Shown here: one piece after another, positions 35,060 through 42,676 of the stretch
Position numbering within the stretch: the stretch's first letter is position 1
Layout: the number at the start of each line of letters is the position of its first letter
Source: Caballeronia jiangsuensis
Lineage (GTDB): Bacteria > Pseudomonadota > Gammaproteobacteria > Burkholderiales > Burkholderiaceae
DNA length: 64,000 nt
Direction: 5' to 3'
Assembly: GCA_000648925.1 (NCBI GenBank)
Contig: JFHF01000034.1
Location: 1-64,000 of the forward strand
Notes under the pieces: generated by a model
What the model was told of the DNA's origin: nothing
Seen by the model: the letters and a program-made list of their open reading frames with translations, nothing else
The model's database searches: none
Made by a program: the position numbers and the translations under genes

Positions 35060-36358
35060 ATGACCCGCATCACGAAGCTCTCCGTGCGCGATATCCGCTT
35101 TCCCACTTCGCGTTCGCTCGACGGCTCGGACGCGATGAACGCCGCGCCCGACTATTCCGCCGCCTACGTGATACTCGAAACCGATGCGCCCGGACTCGCG
35201 GGTCATGGCCTCACGTTCACGATCGGACGCGGCACCGAAGTCGTCGTCGCGGCGGTCGAGGCGCTGGCACCGCTCGTCGTCGGCAGGCGCATCGAGGGTA
35301 TCGCCGCGGACATGGGCGGCTTCTGGCGCGCGTTCACATCCGATAGTCAATTGCGCTGGATCGGCCCGGAGAAAGGCGTGATTCATCTCGCGACGGCTGC
35401 CGTGGTGAATGCCGTGTGGGATCTGTGGGCGAAGAGCGAGAAGAAGCCCGTGTGGAAACTGCTCGTCGATATGAGTCCAGAGCAGCTCGTGCGCTGTCTC
35501 GACTTCCGCTATGTGACCGATGCGATCACGCCATCGGAAGCGCTCGCCTTATTGAAGCGCATTCATGGAACACGCGGCGAACGCGAAAAGGAAATGCTCG
35601 CTCAGGGCTTTCCCGCGTACACGACATCCGCCGGCTGGCTAGGTTATGACGACGACAAGATTCGCCGGCTCGCGCGTGAAGGCGTCGCGGCGGGCTGGAC
35701 GCATTTCAAGCAGAAGGTCGGCGGCGATCTCGACGAAGATATGCGGCGCGCGCGCATTCTGCGCGAGGAAATCGGCCCCGAGCGCAAGCTGATGATGGAC
35801 GCGAATCAGGTATGGGAAGTCGATGAAGCGATCGCGAACATGCGCCGTCTCGCGGAGTTCGATCCGTGGTGGATCGAAGAGCCCACGAACCCCGACGACG
35901 TGCTCGGTCACGCCGCGATCCGCAGGCGTCTTGCACCGATGATCGGCGTCGCGACCGGCGAGCATTGCCAGAATCGCGTGATCTTCAAGCAGTTGCTACA
36001 AGCGGAAGCGATCGATTTCTGTCAGATCGATAGCTGCCGTCTCGGCGGTCTCAACGAAGTGCTCGTCGTGCTGCTGATGGCCGCGAAGTTCGGCGTGCCG
36101 GTGTGTCCGCATGCGGGCGGCGTCGGCTTGTGCGAGTATGTGCAGCATATTTCGCTGTTCGATTACATCTGCGTGTCGGGCTCGCTCGATCGTCGCGTGC
36201 TCGAATACGTCGATCATCTGCACGAGCATTTTCTCGATCCCGTCGTCATCGAAAACGGGCGCTATATGCCGCCACAGGCGCCCGGCTACAGCATCGAGAT
36301 GCACGCGGCATCGCTCGATCGATACGAGTTCGGCAAAGGAGAAGCATGGCGCGAATGA
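35060..36358 (+). CDS. L-fuconate dehydratase-like enolase superfamily enzyme
   Basis: A 432-residue mandelate-racemase-group enzyme. The acid/base lysines form a KxK pair at residues 217 and 219 (HFKQKVGG). Magnesium ligands are D247 (MMDANQVW), E273 (WWIEEP) and E301 (TGEHCQN). The general-base histidine is H351 (CPHAGGVG). This spacing closely matches what I recall for Xanthomonas FucD, which dehydrates L-fuconate to a 2-keto-3-deoxy acid. ATG 35060 follows CTGAGGAG; ATG 35054 is too close to that site. The neighbouring sugar importer and FCD regulator support a sugar-acid pathway. The remaining fucose-pathway genes are not in the window. Confidence 0.87.
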   Translation: MTRITKLSVRDIRFPTSRSLDGSDAMNAAPDYSAAYVILETDAPGLAGHGLTFTIGRGTEVVVAAVEALAPLVVGRRIEGIAADMGGFWRAFTSDSQLRWIGPEKGVIHLATAAVVNAVWDLWAKSEKKPVWKLLVDMSPEQLVRCLDFRYVTDAITPSEALALLKRIHGTRGEREKEMLAQGFPAYTTSAGWLGYDDDKIRRLAREGVAAGWTHFKQKVGGDLDEDMRRARILREEIGPERKLMMDANQVWEVDEAIANMRRLAEFDPWWIEEPTNPDDVLGHAAIRRRLAPMIGVATGEHCQNRVIFKQLLQAEAIDFCQIDSCRLGGLNEVLVVLLMAAKFGVPVCPHAGGVGLCEYVQHISLFDYICVSGSLDRRVLEYVDHLHEHFLDPVVIENGRYMPPQAPGYSIEMHAASLDRYEFGKGEAWRE

Positions 36359-37221
36359 ACGCCCCTTCGTGGCAGGACGTCATCACGCAAACGCAACGCG
36401 CGCTCGCATGCGGCGCGCTGCGTTCCTTCGACACGGTGCAAAGCGTGATCGAAGATGGCGGCGTGCCGTTTCTCGTGCGGCAAGCGGCGAACCTCGCGCG
36501 TAAGGAGGAAGCATCGAAGCTCGCGGCGAAGGCCACGGCGGACGCTGCGAGCGCATGGCGCGATCCGTTTTCGTCATGCGAGGAAGCGCTGCGTGTGGGC
36601 GATATCGGCGAGCGGCACTTTCTGTTGCTCAACAAGTTCAACGTGCTCGCGCATCATCTGCTGATCGTGACGACGGACTTCGAGCCGCAGGAATCGCTCA
36701 TCGGCGAGGATGACTTCGCCGCGCTCTTCGCATGCCTCGAACGCTTCGATGGCCTCGGCTTCTATAACGGCGGCACGATCGCCGGATCGAGCCAGCCGCA
36801 CAAGCATCTGCAGATCGTGCCGCTGCCGCTCGATGGTCACGCCTTGCCCATCGAACCGTTCATCGACGCGGCGCACACGAGCGGCATTTTTCGCGCGCCG
36901 CAACTCGCGTTCGCGCACGCGGCCGCACGGCTCGACGACGATGATCCCGCGAACGCCCACGCAATCTATCTGCAACTGCTGAACGCGATCGGCGTGCAGC
37001 CGCTCGACGTCGCGGGCGTCGCGCATCAGAGCGCGCCTTACAACCTGCTCGTCACGCGCCGCTGGATGCTCGCGGTGCCGCGCGGGGTTTCGCATGTCGA
37101 AGGCGTCGCGGTGAATGCGCTCGGCTTCGCCGGCTCGCTCTTCGTGCGCGACGCTGCACAGCGCAACGTCGTCGAAGCGCTCGGGCCGATGAAACTGCTC
37201 GCGAACGCAACCCTCTCTTGA
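36346..37221 (+). CDS. ATP adenylyltransferase / Ap4A phosphorylase-like protein
   Basis: A 291-residue protein of the Apa1/Apa2 (HIT superfamily) type. The N-terminal domain includes HFLLLNKFNVLAHHLLIVT, and the histidine motif SSQPHKHLQIVPLP (about 150-163) carries the nucleotidyl-transfer site. A C-terminal PYNLLVTRRWMLAVPR block completes the family. It would split diadenosine tetraphosphate by phosphorolysis. AAAGGAGA precedes ATG 36346; ATG 36355 overlaps the enolase stop as ATGA and is an alternative. It overlaps the enolase gene by 13 bases, so it is cotranscribed with a sugar-acid dehydratase, an unexpected pairing. Confidence 0.85.
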   Translation: MARMNAPSWQDVITQTQRALACGALRSFDTVQSVIEDGGVPFLVRQAANLARKEEASKLAAKATADAASAWRDPFSSCEEALRVGDIGERHFLLLNKFNVLAHHLLIVTTDFEPQESLIGEDDFAALFACLERFDGLGFYNGGTIAGSSQPHKHLQIVPLPLDGHALPIEPFIDAAHTSGIFRAPQLAFAHAAARLDDDDPANAHAIYLQLLNAIGVQPLDVAGVAHQSAPYNLLVTRRWMLAVPRGVSHVEGVAVNALGFAGSLFVRDAAQRNVVEALGPMKLLANATLS

Positions 37222-37275
37222 AATCGGCGGCGGCGGCCCGCATGTCGGCTTCCAGACATCGGGAGCTCTAGGAAC

Positions 37276-38313
37276 ATGGGAAGCCGGCCTCAATTCATCG
37301 ACGATCTTGCGCGCGGCGCGCAGGACGCCGCGCCCTCCGCCCCGCTCGGCCATATCGACGATTCAGCCCTGCTCGACGCCTATTCGCGCACGGTCATCGG
37401 TGCGCTCGAGCGCGTGCAGCAAGCCGTAGTGTTCATCGCAGTCGAGCGCCAGGTCGCCGATCCGCGCGGCGCGCGCCGCAATGTCGGCGGCACGGGCTCG
37501 GGATTCATCTTCACGCCGGACGGCTATCTGCTGACCAATAGCCATGTCGTGCATGGTGCGACGCATATCGTGGTCACGCTCGCGGATGGCGCGCGTTTCG
37601 ACGCCGATCTCGTCGGCGACGATCCCGCGAGCGATCTCGCGGTGCTGCGCATCGGCTCGGCGGAGCCGCTGCCGCATGTCGAGCTGGGCGATTCGGGCAG
37701 CCTGCGCGTCGGGCAGATCGCGATCGCGGTGGGCAATCCGCTCGGGCTCGCGCAGACCGTCACGACGGGCGTTGTATCCGCGCTCGGCCGCTCGCTGCGT
37801 TCGACCTCGGGCCGCATGATCTACGACGTCATCCAGACCGATGCCGCGCTCAATCCCGGCAACTCGGGCGGGCCGCTCATCAATTCGGCGGGGCAAGTGA
37901 TCGGCGTGAACACCGCGATCATTTCCGGCGCGCAGGCCATCTCCTTCGCCACCGCCATCGACACGGCCAAGTGGGTCATCATGCAGATCTTCGCGTATGG
38001 GCGCGTGCGGCGCGCGTATATCGGCGTGGCCGGCACGACTACGCCGATCTCGCGGCGCGTGCAGCGCTTCTTCGAACTCGCATTCGCGAGCGGCGTGCAT
38101 GTGATGGAGATCGTGAAAGGCAGTCCGGCCGCGCTCGGCGGTTTGCGCACGGGCGATCGTATCGTCGCGGTGGATGGCATCGCCGTCGATAGCGTCGATG
38201 GCTTGCAGCGCACGCTGGATGCATCGCGTATCGACAAGCCCGTGAAGATCGCGGTGCTGCGCGGCACGCAGAAGCTCGATATCGACGTGACGCCCGTCGA
38301 GCAAACGGGTTGA
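37276..38313 (+). CDS. HtrA/DegP-like serine protease with PDZ domain
   Basis: A 345-residue trypsin-like protease. The catalytic triad is visible: His in LTNSHVVHG (about residue 91), Asp in DPASDLAVLRI (about 120) and Ser in NPGNSGGPL (about 197). One PDZ domain follows (about 240-335, with GSPAALGGLRTGDRIVAVDGIAV). I see no signal peptide or membrane anchor in the first 50 residues, which differs from DegP, DegQ and DegS, so it may work in the cytoplasm. No operon partner is obvious; the previous gene ends 54 bases upstream. Confidence 0.9.
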   Translation: MGSRPQFIDDLARGAQDAAPSAPLGHIDDSALLDAYSRTVIGALERVQQAVVFIAVERQVADPRGARRNVGGTGSGFIFTPDGYLLTNSHVVHGATHIVVTLADGARFDADLVGDDPASDLAVLRIGSAEPLPHVELGDSGSLRVGQIAIAVGNPLGLAQTVTTGVVSALGRSLRSTSGRMIYDVIQTDAALNPGNSGGPLINSAGQVIGVNTAIISGAQAISFATAIDTAKWVIMQIFAYGRVRRAYIGVAGTTTPISRRVQRFFELAFASGVHVMEIVKGSPAALGGLRTGDRIVAVDGIAVDSVDGLQRTLDASRIDKPVKIAVLRGTQKLDIDVTPVEQTG

Positions 38314-38376
38314 CGCTGCGGCGGCGCATGTCGATCGTCCGATCGTCACACGCGCCGCCACGCACGTCGCTTCGCT

Positions 38377-38667
38377 TCATTTTCTGCTGCCGGTCTCCCG
38401 CGCCGGTTCTCCCGCGTGCCCCGTATCCCGTTCGTGCGCATCGGCGAAAACTTCCGCCAGGCGCTCGCGCAACGCGGCCGCATCGCGCCGCAACGGCTCG
38501 TTCGTCGATGCGACGATCAACGCATCGATGCGCCGCTGCCAGTACTCCGGCCGCATGACCGCATACCGTTTCGGTTCGCCGCGCTCCGTCGCCGCGACAC
38601 GCTCCAGTTCCGCGATCATCCGCCCGATGTGCGCGAGCTCCTCGTGCGCTTGTTGATCGGCGCTCAC
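38377..38667 (-). CDS. Small hypothetical protein
   Basis: A 96-residue, charged, helical protein containing AHEELAHIGRMIAELERVAA and YAVMRPEYWQRRIDALIVASTNEPLRRDAAALRERLAEVFADA. No membrane segment and no known domain. I place the start at GTG 38667 because GGAGGAGG lies about 5 bases upstream; the frame stays open to 38730 but without such a site. Function unknown. Confidence 0.65.
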   Translation of the reverse strand: MSADQQAHEELAHIGRMIAELERVAATERGEPKRYAVMRPEYWQRRIDALIVASTNEPLRRDAAALRERLAEVFADAHERDTGHAGEPARETGSRK

Positions 38668-38952
38668 AGGCTCCTCCTCCCTCGTCCCGCGTCTCGACTC
38701 CCGCGCGGGTTCACCCATGCTAAACGGCATGGTCGAACGGTTTATTCCAGCGGTGAAAGCAAAAGAGACCTAAGCACATACCCGGGTCCGCGCTTTGCGC
38801 TATGTGTCGTGTCTTGACGGCTATGTGCGCTAACAGCCGGTCGCGCGTGCGCGGCTCCGGCTTAATGTGAAAGCAGCAGGCAGCGTTCGCGCGCACGGGC
38901 CGCCCCGTCGAACGATCCTGCCCTGTCGGGGAAGGTCCTAAAAAGGATTGCC

Positions 38953-39126
38953 ATGACCACGCACAAGAAAAACCAGACGGCTCCGCGCCGCGAAGCGTTC
39001 CGTTGCACCGGCGCGCAACTCGATGCCTTATTGCGATTCGCCGAGGAACGCAAGCTCGACGATCAACCGCTGCATATCGTCGTCGCTGAATACTGGCGCT
39101 ATCAGGCGCACGCGAAAGCGGCCTGA
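38953..39126 (+). CDS. 57-residue hypothetical protein
   Basis: A short reading frame from ATG 38953 to TGA 39126 with AAAAAGGA upstream. It encodes a basic protein with the helical core CTGAQLDALLRFAEERKLDDQ and HIVVAEYWRYQAHAK. The sharp ribosome site and amphipathic composition make it credible, but no family is recognised. Confidence 0.5.
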   Translation: MTTHKKNQTAPRREAFRCTGAQLDALLRFAEERKLDDQPLHIVVAEYWRYQAHAKAA

Positions 39127-39187
39127 TCGCTCGCGATCGTTCGCATTCATCGCGGGTTCGACGCATCGCCCATGCGGGCGGAGAGCA

Positions 39188-39562
39188 TTATTGTCCCGAC
39201 AGCACCCGCTGCTTGAGCACCCAGATCGCGGTGGGCACCGCGTAATAGCCGCTGACGTTGCCGGTGACGAGTTTGCCCGTCACCTGGATGCGCGCGTTTT
39301 CCGTGGGCGTTGCATCGATGATCTGCACCGCCGACACGTTCGACTGTTGCCGCGCGCTCTGGCCCGTGCCCGCGCTCAGCACGCAGATCGGCCCCGACAG
39401 CGCAAGCACCCACGCGGGCTTCGCGGACGCATCTCCTTCATGCGCGGCCTGGCGCGTCGCCGTGCCTTCGAGCGTCACGACATCGCCGTCGTTATAGCAA
39501 GGCGCCGCCGCTGCGGAGCCTGCGATCAGTACGAGTACCCAAGCACAGGCTTTCGCAATCAT
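39188..39562 (-). CDS. Secreted DUF4431-like protein
   Basis: A 124-residue exported protein. The signal peptide covers about 1-20 (ending SAAAA-PCY). The mature part VVTLEGTATRQAA...AWVLALSGPICVLSAG and RIQVTGKLVTG matches what I recall of DUF4431, a small OB-like periplasmic family with two conserved cysteines (here after the cleavage site and in GPICV). Function unknown. ATG 39562 is preceded by GCGAGG. Confidence 0.72.
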   Translation of the reverse strand: MIAKACAWVLVLIAGSAAAAPCYNDGDVVTLEGTATRQAAHEGDASAKPAWVLALSGPICVLSAGTGQSARQQSNVSAVQIIDATPTENARIQVTGKLVTGNVSGYYAVPTAIWVLKQRVLSGQ

Positions 39563-39820
39563 TCGAACCTCGCGAAGAGCGCGTTGCGTAACGCGCGGAT
39601 CCGGGAAAGAAGCTCAGCTACTTTAGGTGATAGCCGTTGGGGTCGCAACCTGCGGGAAACGGCTCATTGACACTCACCCTTTCAAAACCATCATGCGGGA
39701 ACGCACGTTGCTGAAGATCATCTGACGAATCGAACAGCGCGGAAGCGAATCGAAGACCGCGCAGGATGACATCAGTTGCTTGGTTCGTGGAAACGATACG
39801 GGCCGACAGAGGGGGCGACG

Positions 39821-40252
39821 ATGAATCAGGTCATAGTTGGGGTGTTCGGATGCTATCGCGACGGACATGACGCGCTTCGCGCATTGCAGCTCGCAGGCCT
39901 GCGACGCGACGATGCGCATCTTTACCGGGCAGGACGCGGCGAAATCGACATCGATGCGCTGCTGCCGCCCGCACACGACGAAGACGATGCCGAGTACGTC
40001 GCGCACGGCGAGCATCAGGGCGTGATCGGCGCGCGCAACCGCTACGTGCCGCAAGAGCCGCTACAGCAACCGCAGACGCCGCCAGCCAGCGACGACGCCG
40101 CGCCGCAGCGCACCTTGCTCGTCATCCGCATCTCCGACGACATCAAGCCGGGCGCCATCGGCGACGTGCTGCACGAGCATGGCGCGATCGCCGTGAAGGA
40201 CGCGAGCGGGCACTGGCGCTTCTCGCCGTTCAGGAATCCGGCAGGCGTCTGA
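39821..40252 (+). CDS. Hypothetical stress-type protein (143 residues)
   Basis: It begins MNQVIVGVFGCYRDGHDALRALQLAGL, the fold start seen in general stress proteins of the YflT/heat-induced-repeat type, in which a ferredoxin-like half precedes an acidic variable middle. The C-terminal RTLLVIRISDDIKPGAIGDVLHEHGAIAV resembles a second such half. AGAGGGGG lies 6 bases upstream of ATG 39821. No membrane segment. The assignment is tentative. Confidence 0.65.
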   Translation: MNQVIVGVFGCYRDGHDALRALQLAGLRRDDAHLYRAGRGEIDIDALLPPAHDEDDAEYVAHGEHQGVIGARNRYVPQEPLQQPQTPPASDDAAPQRTLLVIRISDDIKPGAIGDVLHEHGAIAVKDASGHWRFSPFRNPAGV

Positions 40253-40263
40253 GCGCGCGCATC

Positions 40264-40470
40264 TCAATGCATGCCGGGACGCGGCTTGCGTGTGGCGAGC
40301 CGCGTTTCGAGTTCGGCACGATCGTCCTCTTCGGCTGCTTCGTCGGACGACGTTTCGTTTGCGAGATCGCGTACTTCCTGAGCTGCCGCGGCAGCACGCA
40401 AGCTTCCGCAATGCGCCGAACGGCGGAATGTCGCGAGCATGCGTACGACTTCGCGAGTTCTCGTTCTCAT
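40264..40470 (-). CDS. 68-residue hypothetical protein
   Basis: A small protein with a basic N-terminal half (MRTRTREVVRMLATFRRSAH) and an acidic Glu/Asp-rich middle. AAGGAGG lies 5 bases upstream of the ATG at 40470, which makes it believable as a gene. It is convergent with the stress-type gene, separated by 11 bases. Function unknown. Confidence 0.55.
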   Translation of the reverse strand: MRTRTREVVRMLATFRRSAHCGSLRAAAAAQEVRDLANETSSDEAAEEDDRAELETRLATRKPRPGMH

Positions 40471-40564
40471 TGTTGCCTCCTTCGAAGCAGTTGAGAAACT
40501 ACTTTAAGTGTAGGCGGCGGAGTCACGATGGCAAGCGCTTTGTGCGCAACAATCGATGGGTTAT

Positions 40565-41545
40565 CTACTGATAGCTCATCGTGAAAATAGCGGTCGCGTG
40601 GAAGTCGCCGGGCGAAACGGCCGCGGCGCCGAGGCGGTAATACTGAGCGAAGAACGTGAAGGACGTGTTGCCTGTCGTCCCCGATGTCAGCGGCAGTGCG
40701 CTATCGAGGGCAAGTGGCGCTTGAGCAGAATCCAGCAACTGCACGCCGACGCCTTGCGCCGAGCCTGTACTGGCCAGTACGCTCGGCACGCCTGTGTTGC
40801 CCGACGTGGAACTGAAGGTTACAGCCACTTTCACCCCCGGCTGACAGATCAGATCCAGTTTGAAGGATGTTTTTCCGGCCACCGCACCCGCCGCACCGAG
40901 CGTTGAGGTTCCGATAGTCGGAAGCGTGACGGTCTGATTGGCCGTCGCGCTCGACACGCTGCACGTCACGGTCCGAACGGGCGTTCCGTTCGGAATCGTC
41001 ATGGACTTCACGCCGTTGTTCAGCGCAATACCCGTGTTCAGCACGCCGGCGTCATAGCGCACGCCGGAAAACGAACCTCCGCTGATCGGCCCCGTCTTGA
41101 CGAGTTCGAACGACCCCGCGACGTTGAAATCGCCCGTCGCCCCGACCGTCCCGAGGGACGAGTCCGTCGAACAAGCCCCCGTGCCGATCAACGGTTTGCC
41201 CGATCCATCGCGCATTCTCGTACCGACGCCGGCGACGTTCGTCGGATAAACGCCCGTCATGCCGGGGACCTCGGCGCCGCTGAGGGGACAAGTAACGACC
41301 GGCCGGTTGAAAGTCGAGTTCGACGTGCATTTGCCGACGAGTTGATACGTCCTGACCGTTCCCGGTATGACTTCGCCGATCGCCAGGCTCTCCGACACCA
41401 CGACCGATCCGTAGTTGAACAATGGCATCCCCCCGTTGACCGGGCAGTCGGCCCGCGCATGCCCTGCGAACGAGAAGAACAAGGTAAAGACGGCGATCAG
41501 GCGCAGGACGCGCGCAATCCATCCGATCGGTTTCGATGCGCTCAT
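40565..41545 (-). CDS. Fimbrial adhesin-like subunit 2
   Basis: A 326-residue chaperone-usher subunit. A signal peptide (about 1-32, ending HARA-DC) is followed by an adhesin-type N-terminal half and a pilin-domain C-terminal half (about 185-326, opening VRTVTCSVSS). It ends FTMSYQ, with the aromatic penultimate residue needed for chaperone pairing. It is the last gene of the fimbrial operon, and AGGAAAAC provides its ribosome site. Two-domain length suggests a tip adhesin; the receptor is unknown. Confidence 0.85.
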   Translation of the reverse strand: MSASKPIGWIARVLRLIAVFTLFFSFAGHARADCPVNGGMPLFNYGSVVVSESLAIGEVIPGTVRTYQLVGKCTSNSTFNRPVVTCPLSGAEVPGMTGVYPTNVAGVGTRMRDGSGKPLIGTGACSTDSSLGTVGATGDFNVAGSFELVKTGPISGGSFSGVRYDAGVLNTGIALNNGVKSMTIPNGTPVRTVTCSVSSATANQTVTLPTIGTSTLGAAGAVAGKTSFKLDLICQPGVKVAVTFSSTSGNTGVPSVLASTGSAQGVGVQLLDSAQAPLALDSALPLTSGTTGNTSFTFFAQYYRLGAAAVSPGDFHATAIFTMSYQ

Positions 41546-41659
41546 GCTTTAGTTTTCCTTCGTGCTCATTTGGATGCGGACAAAAGCGGAGCCGCACCGG
41601 GAAGGCAATGCGACTCCACCGACGCATACCCCGCGGCCTTGCCCGAGATAAATCGCGCG

Positions 41660-42676
41660 CTACTGATAGGACATCGTGAAGGTCGCCTTGCCCTTCACGC
41701 TTCCCGGGGTGAGCGTGTCCGTCGTGCGGACGTACCGCGCCGTGAGCGGAACCTGCATGGCGCCCCCGCTCGCCGTGCCTGCCGTCCATTGATTCGTGTT
41801 GTTCGCAACCGCCGAATCAGGGCCGAACGCCACCTGCGTTGTTCCATGCAGGATTTGCAGGCCGATTCCGGAAGCCGATGATTCAGGCGCAAGGCTCAAG
41901 GTGGTAGATCGGTTCTGCGGGCTGACGGCATCGGACAGCGTCACGGCAACCTTGACGCCCGCAGCGCAATTCAGACCGAGCGACTCCGTCGTATCGCCCG
42001 TAGTCGCGCCAGGCGCGACAAGGTCCTTGGTCAACGCCTTCGGAAGCGCAAAGTCGAGGCTCGGCGTAGTCACACTGCATGTGTTGCTCGTCATCGCCAC
42101 GCTGCCTGTGAGGTACTGTGTCGCCGTCACCGTCGCGATGCAACTGCCTGTGAACCTCACCGTCATCGAAGGCCAGGTTGCAATGGCGCCACTGCCGACC
42201 GGCCCCGTCACCACCAGATCGGCCCGGGTGTAGTGCGCGGTTGTTCCGTTTGGCTGCGTCAGCGTCTGGGAAACCGGTACCGATACCCATGAGCCCTTCC
42301 ATCCGCTCGTCATGTAAAAGCGCACGCCGATGCCCGGGACGCCCGTCTGATAGACATTCGTGCTTCCAGGAACAAGGATGCCGCTCACTGTCGCGTCTTT
42401 CTGCACATCACAGGTCAAGCCGCTGGCGGCAAGGCCCGCATTGCCGGCTTTCGAATTCAGAACGGTGCCGACGGGTGCGTCGCGCGACGCTGACAGCGTC
42501 GCGGGAAAACTCAGGACCGGCATCGCACCGTATGACGGGAATGTGATCGTACCGGCCGCCACCGCCTGGAGGCACGACGCCAACAGCACGACAATCGCGA
42601 GTGTTTTCGCCGCCCCGCCTTTCGATAGCTTCCCGCATATCGCGGCAAGCACGGCGATCCCTTCTCCTGGACTCAT
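41660..42676 (-). CDS. Fimbrial adhesin-like subunit 1
   Basis: A 338-residue two-domain subunit, paralogous in layout to the following gene: signal peptide (about 1-42), adhesin-type N-terminal half, then a pilin domain (about 190-338) ending FTMSYQ. ATG 42676 overlaps the usher stop as ATGA with GGAGGG 8 bases upstream; a GTG at 42682 is too close to that site. The 114-base gap to the next subunit holds no gene. Together the two subunits probably form the pilus tip or a pair of alternative tips. Confidence 0.85.
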   Translation of the reverse strand: MSPGEGIAVLAAICGKLSKGGAAKTLAIVVLLASCLQAVAAGTITFPSYGAMPVLSFPATLSASRDAPVGTVLNSKAGNAGLAASGLTCDVQKDATVSGILVPGSTNVYQTGVPGIGVRFYMTSGWKGSWVSVPVSQTLTQPNGTTAHYTRADLVVTGPVGSGAIATWPSMTVRFTGSCIATVTATQYLTGSVAMTSNTCSVTTPSLDFALPKALTKDLVAPGATTGDTTESLGLNCAAGVKVAVTLSDAVSPQNRSTTLSLAPESSASGIGLQILHGTTQVAFGPDSAVANNTNQWTAGTASGGAMQVPLTARYVRTTDTLTPGSVKGKATFTMSYQ

